The notes beneath the pieces are model-generated. The model had not been told where the DNA came from and did not search any database. It saw only the letters and a list, made by a program, of their open reading frames with translations. From UBA1413 sp964349885 (GTDB lineage: Bacteria; Bacteroidota; Bacteroidia; Bacteroidales; Prolixibacteraceae), in contig CAYGIQ010000020.1 in the NCBI GenBank assembly GCA_964349885.1, forward strand, positions 1 to 27,992: a DNA stretch of 27,992 nt. Reading direction: 5' to 3'. A program made the translations under genes and the position numbers. Shown in pieces: positions 8,091 through 15,883 of this stretch (its first letter is position 1; the number at the start of each line of letters is the position of its first letter).

Positions 8091-8600
8091 ATTTCTGTGC
8101 AAGATTTTAATATTCAATCCGCGCTGAGCCGACCACCCCTCCTGGTCGGTTAAACCAATATAAAAGTGGTAATCACCATCGTCAAAATTACCTTTTTGAC
8201 CTGTAATAGGGATGACCAGCTGCAATTCTGCCCGCGTACTGTTTAAACCCGATGGAATTTCGTAGTCCTGGATATAATGGTAGGGATTTATGGCTATTTT
8301 TTTGGGTAATAACGCACACGTAGATACTTCGGTGCTGTGCGAATGATGGTCGAAATTATGGTGAATCTCAATGGTATATGCTCCCAAGGCAATGTTGTCT
8401 GAAAGCTGTGCCACAAAAGTAAAAGGCTCTCCAAACCACAAAGTGTCGCAATTAAGCGGGAATGCCCCTGCTACTGAGAGATCGATCACCGGTTTCTCGG
8501 TGTCTTTTTCACTTTGTTCGCAAGCGGTGACTGCCCCAATTGAAAACAAAAGAAGCCAAATTCCAGTAGATATATTTTTAAAAAAGAAGATATTTTTCAT
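8076..8600 (-). CDS. DUF4625 domain lipoprotein, His-rich
   Basis: A 174-residue predicted lipoprotein: signal peptide with lipobox V-T-A-C, Cys27 as the lipidation site. The rest matches my memory of DUF4625, a Bacteroidota-specific immunoglobulin-like domain: 'DTEKPVIDL', 'LWFGEPFTFVAQLSDNIALGAYTIEIHHNFDHHSH', and 'FDDGDYHFYIGLTDQEGWS'. A cluster of five histidines (80, 81, 85, 86, 88) looks able to bind a transition metal. It lies 38 bases downstream of a second DUF4625-like lipoprotein gene and behind a TonB-dependent receptor, in the same direction. I infer a periplasmic or surface accessory role in metal capture; no function is established for the family as far as I know. The 3' end overlaps the convergent VanZ-like gene by 15 bases. 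Confidence 0.83.
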   Translation of the reverse strand: MKNIFFFKNISTGIWLLLFSIGAVTACEQSEKDTEKPVIDLSVAGAFPLNCDTLWFGEPFTFVAQLSDNIALGAYTIEIHHNFDHHSHSTEVSTCALLPKKIAINPYHYIQDYEIPSGLNSTRAELQLVIPITGQKGNFDDGDYHFYIGLTDQEGWSAQRGLNIKILHRNSDPS

Positions 8601-8638
8601 AGTACAAGGTTCATTGCCATATGGTTTATATTGGCAAA

Positions 8639-9085
8639 TTAATGGTCATCATCTGGATCATCGTGATCTGGGTCGAAAGGAGTAACTTCAAAAACGCGGT
8701 TTACAGCGGTTAGCTGGCCAAAAAGGTCTACCACACTTATCCTGAAGATATACGTGCCAGCGACTGCGTTTTGAGGTACTTCGATATGTTCATGTACTTC
8801 AACATTTAAAAGCCCTTTGTACTTGAAATAGAGCGTATCTGCAACCCATTCGGAATGACCATTTGACTGGGGAGCTTCTTTAATCGATATTTCAACCCTA
8901 GCGACATCAACTCTCCCTTCAGCAACGATCTCAGCATCGAAGTGAAGGTCACCACCGGCCATAACTGTGCCCGAATCGTGGTAACCCAGCTCCAGCGTCT
9001 CAATTATGGGTGGCATGACTGTCTCTTCCAGTTTGCATCCAAATGCAATAAATGTTATCAGTAGGTACAAAAACGATTTTTTCAT
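8639..9085 (-). CDS. DUF4625-like lipoprotein with acidic/His tail
   Basis: A 148-residue predicted lipoprotein (lipobox A-F-G-C, Cys17). It resembles its downstream neighbour in domain pattern ('GGDLHFDAEIVAEGRVDVARVEISI', 'YKGLLNVEVHEHIEVPQNAVAGTYIFRISVVDLFG'), so the pair looks like an old tandem duplication that has diverged. H98/E99/H100 align roughly with the His cluster of the neighbour. The C-terminus ends in an Asp/His-rich tail, residues 138-148, with the composition of a metal-buffering tail. It lies 108 bases after the receptor gene; a small hairpin with a T-run lies in that gap. Likely an envelope partner of the receptor. Function is inferred from context only. Confidence 0.8.
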   Translation of the reverse strand: MKKSFLYLLITFIAFGCKLEETVMPPIIETLELGYHDSGTVMAGGDLHFDAEIVAEGRVDVARVEISIKEAPQSNGHSEWVADTLYFKYKGLLNVEVHEHIEVPQNAVAGTYIFRISVVDLFGQLTAVNRVFEVTPFDPDHDDPDDDH

Positions 9086-9112
9086 GTGTTTAAAATTTTG
9101 AATATTAGACGT

Positions 9113-9134
9113 AAAAAATTACCGCAAATTGCGG
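9113..9134 (-). terminator. Possible attenuating hairpin between receptor and DUF4625 genes
   Basis: On the minus strand a 13-base perfect palindrome (CCGCAATTTGCGG, positions 9134-9122) is followed by TAATTTTTT. It can fold as a 5-base stem with a 3-base loop and a U-tract. The stem is short, so partial termination is more plausible than a full stop. Alternatively it could be a protein-binding palindrome in front of the lipoprotein genes. Confidence 0.35.
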
Positions 9135-9193
9135 GCATTGAATCCAAATTCGATTGTTGCATCGTGTGGCTGCAGTGCCTGCAGGTATATGTT

Positions 9194-11614
9194 TTAGAAC
9201 TTCCATGTTACATTTAATACCAGGCTTCTCGCCGGTTCGGGTATGTTGATCAACCGGTAGTAGCTGGTGTGGTTGAAATATGTTTGATTGAACAGGTTTT
9301 TAACCTGCATAGCCAGTTTTAGTTGCTGAGGGCCTAGGTTCATTAATCCTCCTGCAGCAAGGTGCACTACTCCGTAACCCGGGGTTACCTCCTCGGGGGG
9401 TACGATGTTTTGTTGCCGCGCTGCTAAAACATAGTCTGTTCTCAAATAGAGTTCCTTCAGATTGGCCAATGGTTTGGGAGAAAGCTGCATCGATAGCAGC
9501 ATTGAAGGGGGAGGACTAAAGGGCAGAGTGAATCCTTTTTTGTCGCCGGTAAGTTGCACGGAATAGAGGTAGTCGGCCGAAACTGATGTTGAAATCCACC
9601 TTCTCCAAGCAATGTCAAGGGTTAGTTCGCTGCCGTACCGCAGAACTTTACTCTGCCTGTATTCGAACACCTGATTGCCGAATCCATAGAGCCGATCGAA
9701 CCGGGGTGTTGGATTTAGGTAGATGTAGTTTGCAAAATAATTTACGAAAGGAGTAGCTTCAAATGTTACACCTCCTTGTTCGATTCTGGCCCCAGCATCG
9801 AATTGATAGGATACTTCAGGACTAAGCTCGGGATCCCCGACTTCGTAACTGAAGTGATGGTAGTTTACTCCATTTGCTGCCAACTCTTTGGCGATGGGTA
9901 TTCTGAAACTTTTTCCCAGATTGGCCCTTATGCTCCATAGACCGGGGTTATGGTTTATTCCAAATGCATAGGACAAACTGGTGAAATTCCGCTTAAGAGG
10001 TGTAGCGCGCAGTAATTGCTGGTATGAGGTGTCGTTCGTTGCATATACGGGTGATGAAAACCAGTCGAAGTAGGCATCGGTCTGCAGAAATGTACGATCG
10101 AGACGCACTCCCCCCTGTACCTGTGTTGAACGGCCAAGGGGTAGTTTCCCTATCCCAAACCAACCTGCTTCGAATTGGCGAAAAGCGGGTATAATAAAGG
10201 ATGTACCCCCAATGCTATTGTCCTGAAATTCTGAGTGAATGCCCGTCTGCACAGAAGTTCCATTGCTTCCGTATAATTCCATTGTTGCGTGCAGTGTATA
10301 GATCGATTTGTCGAACAGTTTCTCCAATTCAGCATTCTCTCCCTGATAGCTTGGTGGCATATAGCCATGCTGAACATAGGATCCCAGTTCCTGCCGCACA
10401 TTGCGCTGGTATCCAAGTGAAATTTCAAACCGCGAATCGGCACCCACCCACTCATTTCGGCCAATGGTTTTAAAATGTGAAATCTGGTGATAAGGAAACT
10501 GAATGTCGCGAGTAGAGGCATCGTGCAGCAGATTATCGACCCGCCGAGGTTCCAGACCGTGTGCGTTGGCAAAAAATCCGGTAGTTGCGCCATAGCGACT
10601 TACAAACCAACGGCTGCTGAATCTTTCTCCGATATAGCCAGCCGAAACATGAAAATGTTGCTCGTTTCCTGCTGTATTTCGCACCCGGTTGCGGTGAAGG
10701 GGTACCTTATAGGAATAGATATTTATACTGTCGGCCGGAACTTTAAAGTCGCCATGTGCCGAAATGGTTGCCCGTGCCCTGAAGTAGAGCGATTGGCTGC
10801 GGGTGAAAAACTGGGCCGAAGTGCCCAGCCACCCATTTCCTGAATTGGTCGATGTTTCAATGGTTCCGCCCGCCTGGTTACTCCCCGGAGCAACATCGTG
10901 GCGTACATCAATAAGACCTCCAATTGCATCTGATCCGTATTTAAGCGATGCCGGCCCACGGACTATCTCTACCCTGCCAACGGCAAACTGGTCAATTTCG
11001 AGACCATGGTCGCTTCCCCATTGTTGCCCCTGATGTTTGATGCCATTCTCTGTAACTACAATACGGGAGTGACCCAAACCCCGCAACAGCGGTTTCGATT
11101 GAGATGATCCAATTCCGATGGTGGTGAATCCGGGCAGCCTTTCCAACGAATGGCCTAACGAACCACCCAGATTGCTTTTCAGAAAACTGCTGCTGACCAG
11201 ATCGAGGCTTACCGGTTCGCTTTGTTTGCGGGTATTGCCTAAGTGGTTAACAATGAGTACCTCTCCGAGATAATTAACAGTCGGGTATAGGGTTATTTCA
11301 AGATAAACTTCCGACAATAGATGTATTGTATCCAGAAAGCTGCTGTATCCAGTTTGTGATACTTCAATACGGTACGACTGCCCACGCAATAGGGAAGCTG
11401 AAAAAATCCCATTATCATCGGTAGTGGTAACCCACAGTCCAGAACCTACATTGATTGTTGCACCGTTCAGAAGTGTTCCCTCCTCGTTGGTGACCCTCCC
11501 TTTTAGTTGGGCCATAGGCTGGGCTGCAGCAAGCTGGATACTGCCTGCTAAAATAACACACGACAAGGTTGTCGGGAAGGAGCAAAGCCAGCTATGAAGT
11601 AACTTTTTGAACAT
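9194..11614 (-). CDS. TonB-dependent outer-membrane receptor, ZnuD-like
   Basis: An 806-residue outer-membrane receptor. Signal peptide about 1-30 ending LAAAQP; carboxypeptidase-like beta-sandwich about 35-115 ('LKGRVTNEEGTLLNGATINVG'); plug about 120-250 with 'KPLLRGLGHSRIVVTENGIKHQGQQWGSDHGLEIDQ' split across the plug loop and 'VEIVRGPASLKYGSDAIGG'; beta-barrel to the C-terminal F of 'NVTWKF'. The plug motif with QQWG-x-DHG and the barrel motif 'YEVGDPELSPEVSYQFD' resemble ZnuD-type metal receptors. The open frame extends to 11707, but that ATG lies upstream of the promoter found here; the ATG at 11614 directly precedes a normal signal peptide. Two palindromes overlap the promoter, indicating repression by a metal-sensing regulator. 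Two His-rich lipoprotein genes follow. Zinc as substrate is an inference. Confidence 0.88.
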   Translation of the reverse strand: MFKKLLHSWLCSFPTTLSCVILAGSIQLAAAQPMAQLKGRVTNEEGTLLNGATINVGSGLWVTTTDDNGIFSASLLRGQSYRIEVSQTGYSSFLDTIHLLSEVYLEITLYPTVNYLGEVLIVNHLGNTRKQSEPVSLDLVSSSFLKSNLGGSLGHSLERLPGFTTIGIGSSQSKPLLRGLGHSRIVVTENGIKHQGQQWGSDHGLEIDQFAVGRVEIVRGPASLKYGSDAIGGLIDVRHDVAPGSNQAGGTIETSTNSGNGWLGTSAQFFTRSQSLYFRARATISAHGDFKVPADSINIYSYKVPLHRNRVRNTAGNEQHFHVSAGYIGERFSSRWFVSRYGATTGFFANAHGLEPRRVDNLLHDASTRDIQFPYHQISHFKTIGRNEWVGADSRFEISLGYQRNVRQELGSYVQHGYMPPSYQGENAELEKLFDKSIYTLHATMELYGSNGTSVQTGIHSEFQDNSIGGTSFIIPAFRQFEAGWFGIGKLPLGRSTQVQGGVRLDRTFLQTDAYFDWFSSPVYATNDTSYQQLLRATPLKRNFTSLSYAFGINHNPGLWSIRANLGKSFRIPIAKELAANGVNYHHFSYEVGDPELSPEVSYQFDAGARIEQGGVTFEATPFVNYFANYIYLNPTPRFDRLYGFGNQVFEYRQSKVLRYGSELTLDIAWRRWISTSVSADYLYSVQLTGDKKGFTLPFSPPPSMLLSMQLSPKPLANLKELYLRTDYVLAARQQNIVPPEEVTPGYGVVHLAAGGLMNLGPQQLKLAMQVKNLFNQTYFNHTSYYRLINIPEPARSLVLNVTWKF

Positions 11615-11643
11615 GAAATAGAGCACCTCGACTGAAAAGTTAA

Positions 11644-11658
11644 TGCAACAACGTTGCA
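11644..11658. promoter_or_regulatory. Operator copy 1 (7-1-7 imperfect palindrome) over the -7 box
   Basis: TGCAACAACGTTGCA is a 7-1-7 palindrome with one mismatched pair. It overlaps the G of the TATATTTG -7 element and the predicted transcription start. It shares TGCAACA and GTTGCA with copy 2, centre to centre 38 bases away. The geometry is that of Fur-family operators (Zur, Fur, Mur). Confidence 0.65.
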
Positions 11659-11686
11659 AATATAGCAAAGAAATATCTTCTTGCAA
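11657..11686 (-). promoter_or_regulatory. Receptor operon promoter (-33 TTG, -7 TATATTTG)
   Basis: On the minus strand TTG (11686-11684) is followed after 19 bases by TATATTTG (11664-11657), which fits the Bacteroidota primary-sigma promoter at its normal spacing. Transcription would begin near 11650, giving a leader of about 35 bases to the ATG at 11614. Confidence 0.68.
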
Positions 11687-11698
11687 CAATGTTGCAAG
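11680..11698. promoter_or_regulatory. Operator copy 2 (9-1-9 perfect palindrome) over the -33 box
   Basis: CTTGCAACAATGTTGCAAG is a perfect 19-base palindrome around a central A at 11689. It contains the TTG of the -33 element. With copy 1 it brackets the core promoter, as expected for a repressor site. Confidence 0.72.
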
Positions 11699-11812
11699 TA
11701 TAGCCACCCGCTTCTTATTTTGCAGTTTAAAAACCCGGGAAAAGGATTGAGCATTTTCGGCAGAATGGTAAAATATTTTTTAAGTCCAGAGTTTAATCTC
11801 CCGTATGTTGGG

Positions 11813-11820
11813 TATTTTTG
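11813..11820 (+). promoter_or_regulatory. Candidate -7 promoter element for the LutA-like gene
   Basis: TATTTTTG matches TAnnTTTG and lies 50 bases before the ATG at 11871. A weak TTT-containing -33 candidate lies 18 bases upstream. The rest of the intergenic space (11755-11870) holds nothing else recognisable. Confidence 0.45.
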
Positions 11821-11870
11821 AGGAGTTCATAGTGGCTTTAAAAATCCAATACTGAAATAACTTTCGCCAG

Positions 11871-12617
11871 ATGTCTGAAATAAAGGTTTCCCTGTTTGTG
11901 CCCTGTTTCATCGATCAGTTTTATCCCTCTGTTGCCTTTAATACCATTAAAGTGCTCAATCAGGCTGGGGTGTCGGTGGATTACAATCCGGAGCAAACCT
12001 GCTGTGGCCAGCCTGCATACAATAGCGGTAACTTGGAAGAAGCTCGAAAGCTTGGGATTAAATTTATGTCGGATTTAAGCGATGGGAACATGGTGGTGGC
12101 ACCGGGAGCTTCATGTGTTGGGTATTTTAAAAATCATTTTCGTCAGCTTTTTGGCAACGACCAGCAATCCGTGGTGCGCGCTGAAATGCTTTCGGCAAAA
12201 ATGTTTGAGCTAACCGACTTTCTGGTCAATGTTTTACAAAAGACCGAACTGGGTGCTTTCTTCCCCCATAAGGTAACCTATCACGACGCCTGTTCTGCCT
12301 TGCGCGAATATGGGATCAAAATGGAGCCTAGGAAATTGCTAGGAGCTGTTTCAGGATTGGAGCTTGTTGAGATGCAAGATGTTGAAATGTGCTGTGGATT
12401 CGGAGGTACCTTTATGACCAAATTTAAGGATATATCTACTGCCATGACCCGCGAAAAACTTGAGCGTGCCATGGATACCGGAGCAGCCTATATTGTGTCG
12501 TCCGACAGCTCGTGCCTTATGAGCATGGATACCTACATACGTAAAAATGCGCTGCCCATCCGAACGCTGCATATTGCCGATATATTGGCTTCAACGCTAA
12601 AGGGTAATCGGGAGTAG
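11871..12617 (+). CDS. (Fe-S)-binding protein, LutA/YkgE family
   Basis: A 248-residue soluble protein with two CCG cysteine-rich domains, typical LutA length. First cluster: C12 in 'VPCFIDQF' with 'TCCGQPAYNSG' (C44, C45). Second cluster: 'YHDACSALREYGI' with 'EMCCGFGGTF', and the later 'VSSDSSCLMSMD'. This arrangement binds iron-sulfur or heterodisulfide-reductase-type clusters. In Bacillus LutA works with LutB and LutC to oxidise L-lactate; here neither partner is adjacent, so it is a lone copy and the electron partner is unknown. The gene has its own -7 box upstream and converges on the ABC exporter gene with a 23-base gap. I leave the symbol blank because the operon context that defines lutA is missing. 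Confidence 0.85.
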   Translation: MSEIKVSLFVPCFIDQFYPSVAFNTIKVLNQAGVSVDYNPEQTCCGQPAYNSGNLEEARKLGIKFMSDLSDGNMVVAPGASCVGYFKNHFRQLFGNDQQSVVRAEMLSAKMFELTDFLVNVLQKTELGAFFPHKVTYHDACSALREYGIKMEPRKLLGAVSGLELVEMQDVEMCCGFGGTFMTKFKDISTAMTREKLERAMDTGAAYIVSSDSSCLMSMDTYIRKNALPIRTLHIADILASTLKGNRE

Positions 12618-12640
12618 TAGTTATTTAATGCAACCCTATT

Positions 12641-14461
12641 TTAAAAAGCTTGCATTTGGTGCAGTGAGGCATAACGACCGTTAAGTGCCATCAATGCTTC
12701 ATGGGTGCCGGTTTCGGCGATTCTTCCGTTGTGCACCAGGCAAATAAACGATGCGTTTCGTATGGTCGATAGTCGGTGAGCAATCACCAGAGAGGTGCGG
12801 TTTTGCATTAATTTATCTAGGGCATCTTGAACCAATCGTTCCGATTCCGTGTCGAGCGCCGAGGTTGCTTCATCGAGTATCAGGATGGGAGGATTTTTGA
12901 GAATGGCACGGGCGATGCTGAGTCGTTGACGCTGCCCCCCCGATAACTTATTTCCCCGATCCCCGATCACCGTATTGTAGCCCTTTTCCGAGGCCATGAT
13001 AAAGTCGTGCGCATTGGCAACCTTTGCTGCTGACTCCACCTCTTCGCGGGTGGCATGATCGACTCCGAAGGCAATGTTGTTGAAAATGGAGTCGTTGAAA
13101 AGAATGGCCTCCTGATTAACATTCCCCATGAGATTGCGCAGATCGTGAATTTTTAAATGCCGAATATCCTGCCCATCGATGTAGATCGTACCTTCCGAAA
13201 CATCGTAGAAACGGGGTAGCAAATCTGCCAGTGTGGTTTTACCACTTCCCGATTGACCAACAAGGGCTACTGTGCTACCTTTGGGAATATCGAGGGAAAT
13301 GTTTTTCAATACCTTCTTGTCGTTGTAGGCAAACGAGACATTGTGGTAGGTTATGCCTTGTTTTAGATCTGCAATGGGTTGGGCGTTGGGGAGTTCCGAA
13401 ACAGTTACCGATGCTTTTATAATCATGTCGATTCTTTCCATGGCCGCAAGTCCTTTCTGGATAGAATACATTGCATTGGTAAATGCCTTTGCTGGGTTAA
13501 TAATCTGATAGAAAATGCCGAGAAAGGCAATGAATTCAGGTCCACTGATTTCACTGTTGTCGCTTAAAATTAGGGTTCCACCAAACCAAACAACCGCAAC
13601 CACCAATATAGTTCCCAGAAACTCACTCATCGGATGGGCCAATTCCCGTCGCCACATCAAACGGTTCATTATGCTTCTATAATCGCCGGTGTGCCTGTCG
13701 AACCGACCTGACATCTTTGATTCCGCATTGAATGCTTTAATTATGCGAAGTCCCCCAAGGGTCTCTTCAACAATTGTTAGTATCTCTCCCATTTTATCTT
13801 GCCCCTCGCGCGATACCTTTTTCAGGGATTTACCAACCCTGCCAATGATATAACCTGCTACTGGCAGAACAAATAAAATAAACATGGTAAGGGTAGGACT
13901 CATGATCAGCATGGCCATTAAAAAAACGGTAATCAGTACCGGGTTTTTCAAAAACATGTCGACCGACGACATAATCGAATTTTCAACCTCGGATACGTCG
14001 CCCGAGATTCGGGCCATGATGTCGCCTTTGCGCTCATCGGAAAAGAAGGGCAGTGCCAACTGTAAAAGTTTGCGGTAGATTTCCTGTCGCAGGTCGCGGA
14101 CAACTCCATTGCGAATTATTACCGATTCGTAGCTTGCCAGATAGGCAAATCCAACTTTAAGAAGGGTGCCTGCAATGACAAAAAAACCTGCGAAAAGTAG
14201 GGACAGCCCGGGGCCATGCTGATTTTTTAAAAATGTTAAGTAGTAGTAGAGATTGTTCTTAATCGTTTCGATCGAGAAGTTCCATGCAAGCAGTGTCTCA
14301 ATTTCGTCGGCAGTGCCAAACAGAATCTCGAGGATAGGAATCATCATACCCACCGAAAATACTGCAAAGACAGCCGAGAGAAAGTTGTACCCTAAGTTCA
14401 GCAGCAAACTTGCCTTGTAAGGTGGTACGTAGCGTTTAAGAATTTGCAGGAACTCGGTCAT
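12641..14461 (-). CDS. MsbA-type ABC exporter, fused permease and ATPase
   Basis: A 606-residue half-transporter: an N-terminal membrane domain with six helices (about 1-320) and a nucleotide-binding domain (about 355-606). ATPase motifs in order: Walker A 'GQSGSGKT', Q-loop 'NVNQEAILFNDSIFNNI', signature 'LSGGQRQRLSIARA', Walker B 'ILILDEATSALD' and H-loop 'VIAHRLSTIR'. It should act as a homodimer in the inner membrane; the family exports lipid A precursors, other lipids or drugs, and MsbA-like lipid flipping is the likeliest role in this phylum. The ATG at 14461 ('MTEFLQILKRYVPPYK') fits family N-termini; an in-frame ATG at 14506, one base past the purB stop, would add 15 poorly conserved residues. 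It follows purB by 46 bases, so the two are probably co-transcribed. Confidence 0.9.
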   Translation of the reverse strand: MTEFLQILKRYVPPYKASLLLNLGYNFLSAVFAVFSVGMMIPILEILFGTADEIETLLAWNFSIETIKNNLYYYLTFLKNQHGPGLSLLFAGFFVIAGTLLKVGFAYLASYESVIIRNGVVRDLRQEIYRKLLQLALPFFSDERKGDIMARISGDVSEVENSIMSSVDMFLKNPVLITVFLMAMLIMSPTLTMFILFVLPVAGYIIGRVGKSLKKVSREGQDKMGEILTIVEETLGGLRIIKAFNAESKMSGRFDRHTGDYRSIMNRLMWRRELAHPMSEFLGTILVVAVVWFGGTLILSDNSEISGPEFIAFLGIFYQIINPAKAFTNAMYSIQKGLAAMERIDMIIKASVTVSELPNAQPIADLKQGITYHNVSFAYNDKKVLKNISLDIPKGSTVALVGQSGSGKTTLADLLPRFYDVSEGTIYIDGQDIRHLKIHDLRNLMGNVNQEAILFNDSIFNNIAFGVDHATREEVESAAKVANAHDFIMASEKGYNTVIGDRGNKLSGGQRQRLSIARAILKNPPILILDEATSALDTESERLVQDALDKLMQNRTSLVIAHRLSTIRNASFICLVHNGRIAETGTHEALMALNGRYASLHQMQAF

Positions 14462-14507
14462 AGTCTGTTTAGCCTCATTTGCATAGTTAACGTAAAGAAT
14501 GGGCAAA

Positions 14508-15854
14508 TCAATATATTCCGGTGTAGTTCTGAGGGGTAATCCGTTTCATTTCGGCTTTAACACTGTCGGCAATCTTGAGCGTGTCGATAAATTGACTTAA
14601 GGTTTCGCGCGTAATGGTGGTGTTAACACGGGTTAGTTCTTTTAATGCTTCGTAAGGATTTGGGTATCCTTCCCTTCGCAAAAGGGTCTGGATGGCTTCG
14701 CCTACAACAGCCCAATTGGAATCGAGGTCGGCATTGATGGCAGTAGGGTTGAGCAGCAGCTTGTTGAGTCCGCGTAAGGTGCTCTGTATTGCAATCAGGG
14801 AATGGGCAAACGGCACGCCAACAAACCTGGTTACGGTAGAATCGGTGAGATCGCGCTGCAGTCGTGAAATTGGCAATTTTTCGGAGAGATGGGCGAATGC
14901 TGCATTTGCAATACCGAAGTTACCCTCTCCGTTTTCAAAATCGATGGGGTTAACTTTATGCGGCATAGTACTAGAGCCTACTTCTCCAACCTTAATTTTT
15001 TGCCGGAAGTAGTTCATGGAAATATAGCTCCACATATCGCGATCGAGATCAATCAGGATGGTATTGACCCTTCGGATGGCATCGAACAAAGCTGCGTGGT
15101 TATCGTAGTGTGAAATTTGTGTTGTATAGTGCGAGCGGCTAAGTTTCAGCTTCTCCTCCAGAAAACGGTTGGAGAAATCGTGCCAGTCGATCTCGGGATA
15201 GGCAGCTGCATGGGCATTGAGGTTTCCGGTAGCTCCGCCAAATTTGGCATCGGGCTGCACTGTCCTTACTTGTTCTAGCTGAAGTTCAAGTCTTTCAACA
15301 AACACCATGAACTCCTTGCCAAGCTTGGTGGGGGAGGCTGGCTGGCCGTGAGTATGGGCCAGCATGGGTATTTCACGCCATTCGGAAGCCAGCTCTCTGA
15401 GCTTTGCAACAAGCTGCTCCATGGTAGGAAGATATACTTCGCGAACAGCATCATTCAGCGAAAGTGGGAGGGCAGTATTGTTGATGTCTTGCGAGGTAAG
15501 ACCAAAATGAATGAACTCTTTGTACGATGAAAGCCCAATAAGTTCGAACTGTTCCTGAAGAAAGTATTCAACAGCTTTTACGTCGTGGTTGGTAGTTTTC
15601 TCTATGGTCTTAACCCTTTCTGCCTGCTCGATCGAAAAATGCATCACCATACTTCTCAATGCTTCGATGGCCGAAGTGGGGATATCTTTGAGCTGAGGTA
15701 ATGGAATTTCGGTTAGTGCAATGAAATACTCAGTCTCAACCAGTATCCGGTAACGGATCAGAGCAAATTCGCTAAAATAGTTGCTTAATACTTCGGTTGT
15801 TTTACGGTAGCGCCCGTCGGCCGGAGAAATGGCGGTTAACGCGTTCAAGTTCAT
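14508..15854 (-). CDS. purB: Adenylosuccinate lyase
   Basis: A 448-residue enzyme close in length to E. coli PurB (456) and of that type. It performs two beta-eliminations in purine synthesis: SAICAR to AICAR plus fumarate, and adenylosuccinate to AMP plus fumarate. Visible motifs: 'LTAISPADGRYRKTTEVL' at the N-terminus, 'HDVKAVEYFLQEQ', 'HFGLTSQDINNTALPL', 'MLAHTHGQPASPTKLGKE' containing the catalytic His, and the fumarase/lyase signature 'GSSTMPHKVNPIDFENGEGN' with the mobile-loop serine pair. The ATG at 15854 is chosen because the -7 box TACCTTTG covers the earlier ATG at 15878 and because family proteins start at this point. The gene is divergent from the NfeD-family gene. Confidence 0.95.
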   Translation of the reverse strand: MNLNALTAISPADGRYRKTTEVLSNYFSEFALIRYRILVETEYFIALTEIPLPQLKDIPTSAIEALRSMVMHFSIEQAERVKTIEKTTNHDVKAVEYFLQEQFELIGLSSYKEFIHFGLTSQDINNTALPLSLNDAVREVYLPTMEQLVAKLRELASEWREIPMLAHTHGQPASPTKLGKEFMVFVERLELQLEQVRTVQPDAKFGGATGNLNAHAAAYPEIDWHDFSNRFLEEKLKLSRSHYTTQISHYDNHAALFDAIRRVNTILIDLDRDMWSYISMNYFRQKIKVGEVGSSTMPHKVNPIDFENGEGNFGIANAAFAHLSEKLPISRLQRDLTDSTVTRFVGVPFAHSLIAIQSTLRGLNKLLLNPTAINADLDSNWAVVGEAIQTLLRREGYPNPYEALKELTRVNTTITRETLSQFIDTLKIADSVKAEMKRITPQNYTGIY

Positions 15855-15875
15855 TTCCAATGTTTTTGCTTGACG

Positions 15876-15883
15876 CAAAGGTA
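15876..15883 (-). promoter_or_regulatory. Candidate -7 promoter element for purB
   Basis: The minus strand reads TACCTTTG, a match to TAnnTTTG, about 22 bases before the chosen start. It overlaps the earlier in-frame ATG, so that ATG would not be transcribed. No clear -33 element. Confidence 0.5.

Noticed and set aside
8601..8638. TTGCCA/TGGCAA inverted repeat between the two lipoprotein genes
   Set aside because: Six-base arms with a 12-base AT-rich loop and no T-run; not distinguishable from chance.
12281..12572. Antisense open frames in the LutA-like gene
   Set aside because: Low-complexity shadows of a gene with clear CCG motifs on the other strand; the same applies to the other antisense frames across the window.
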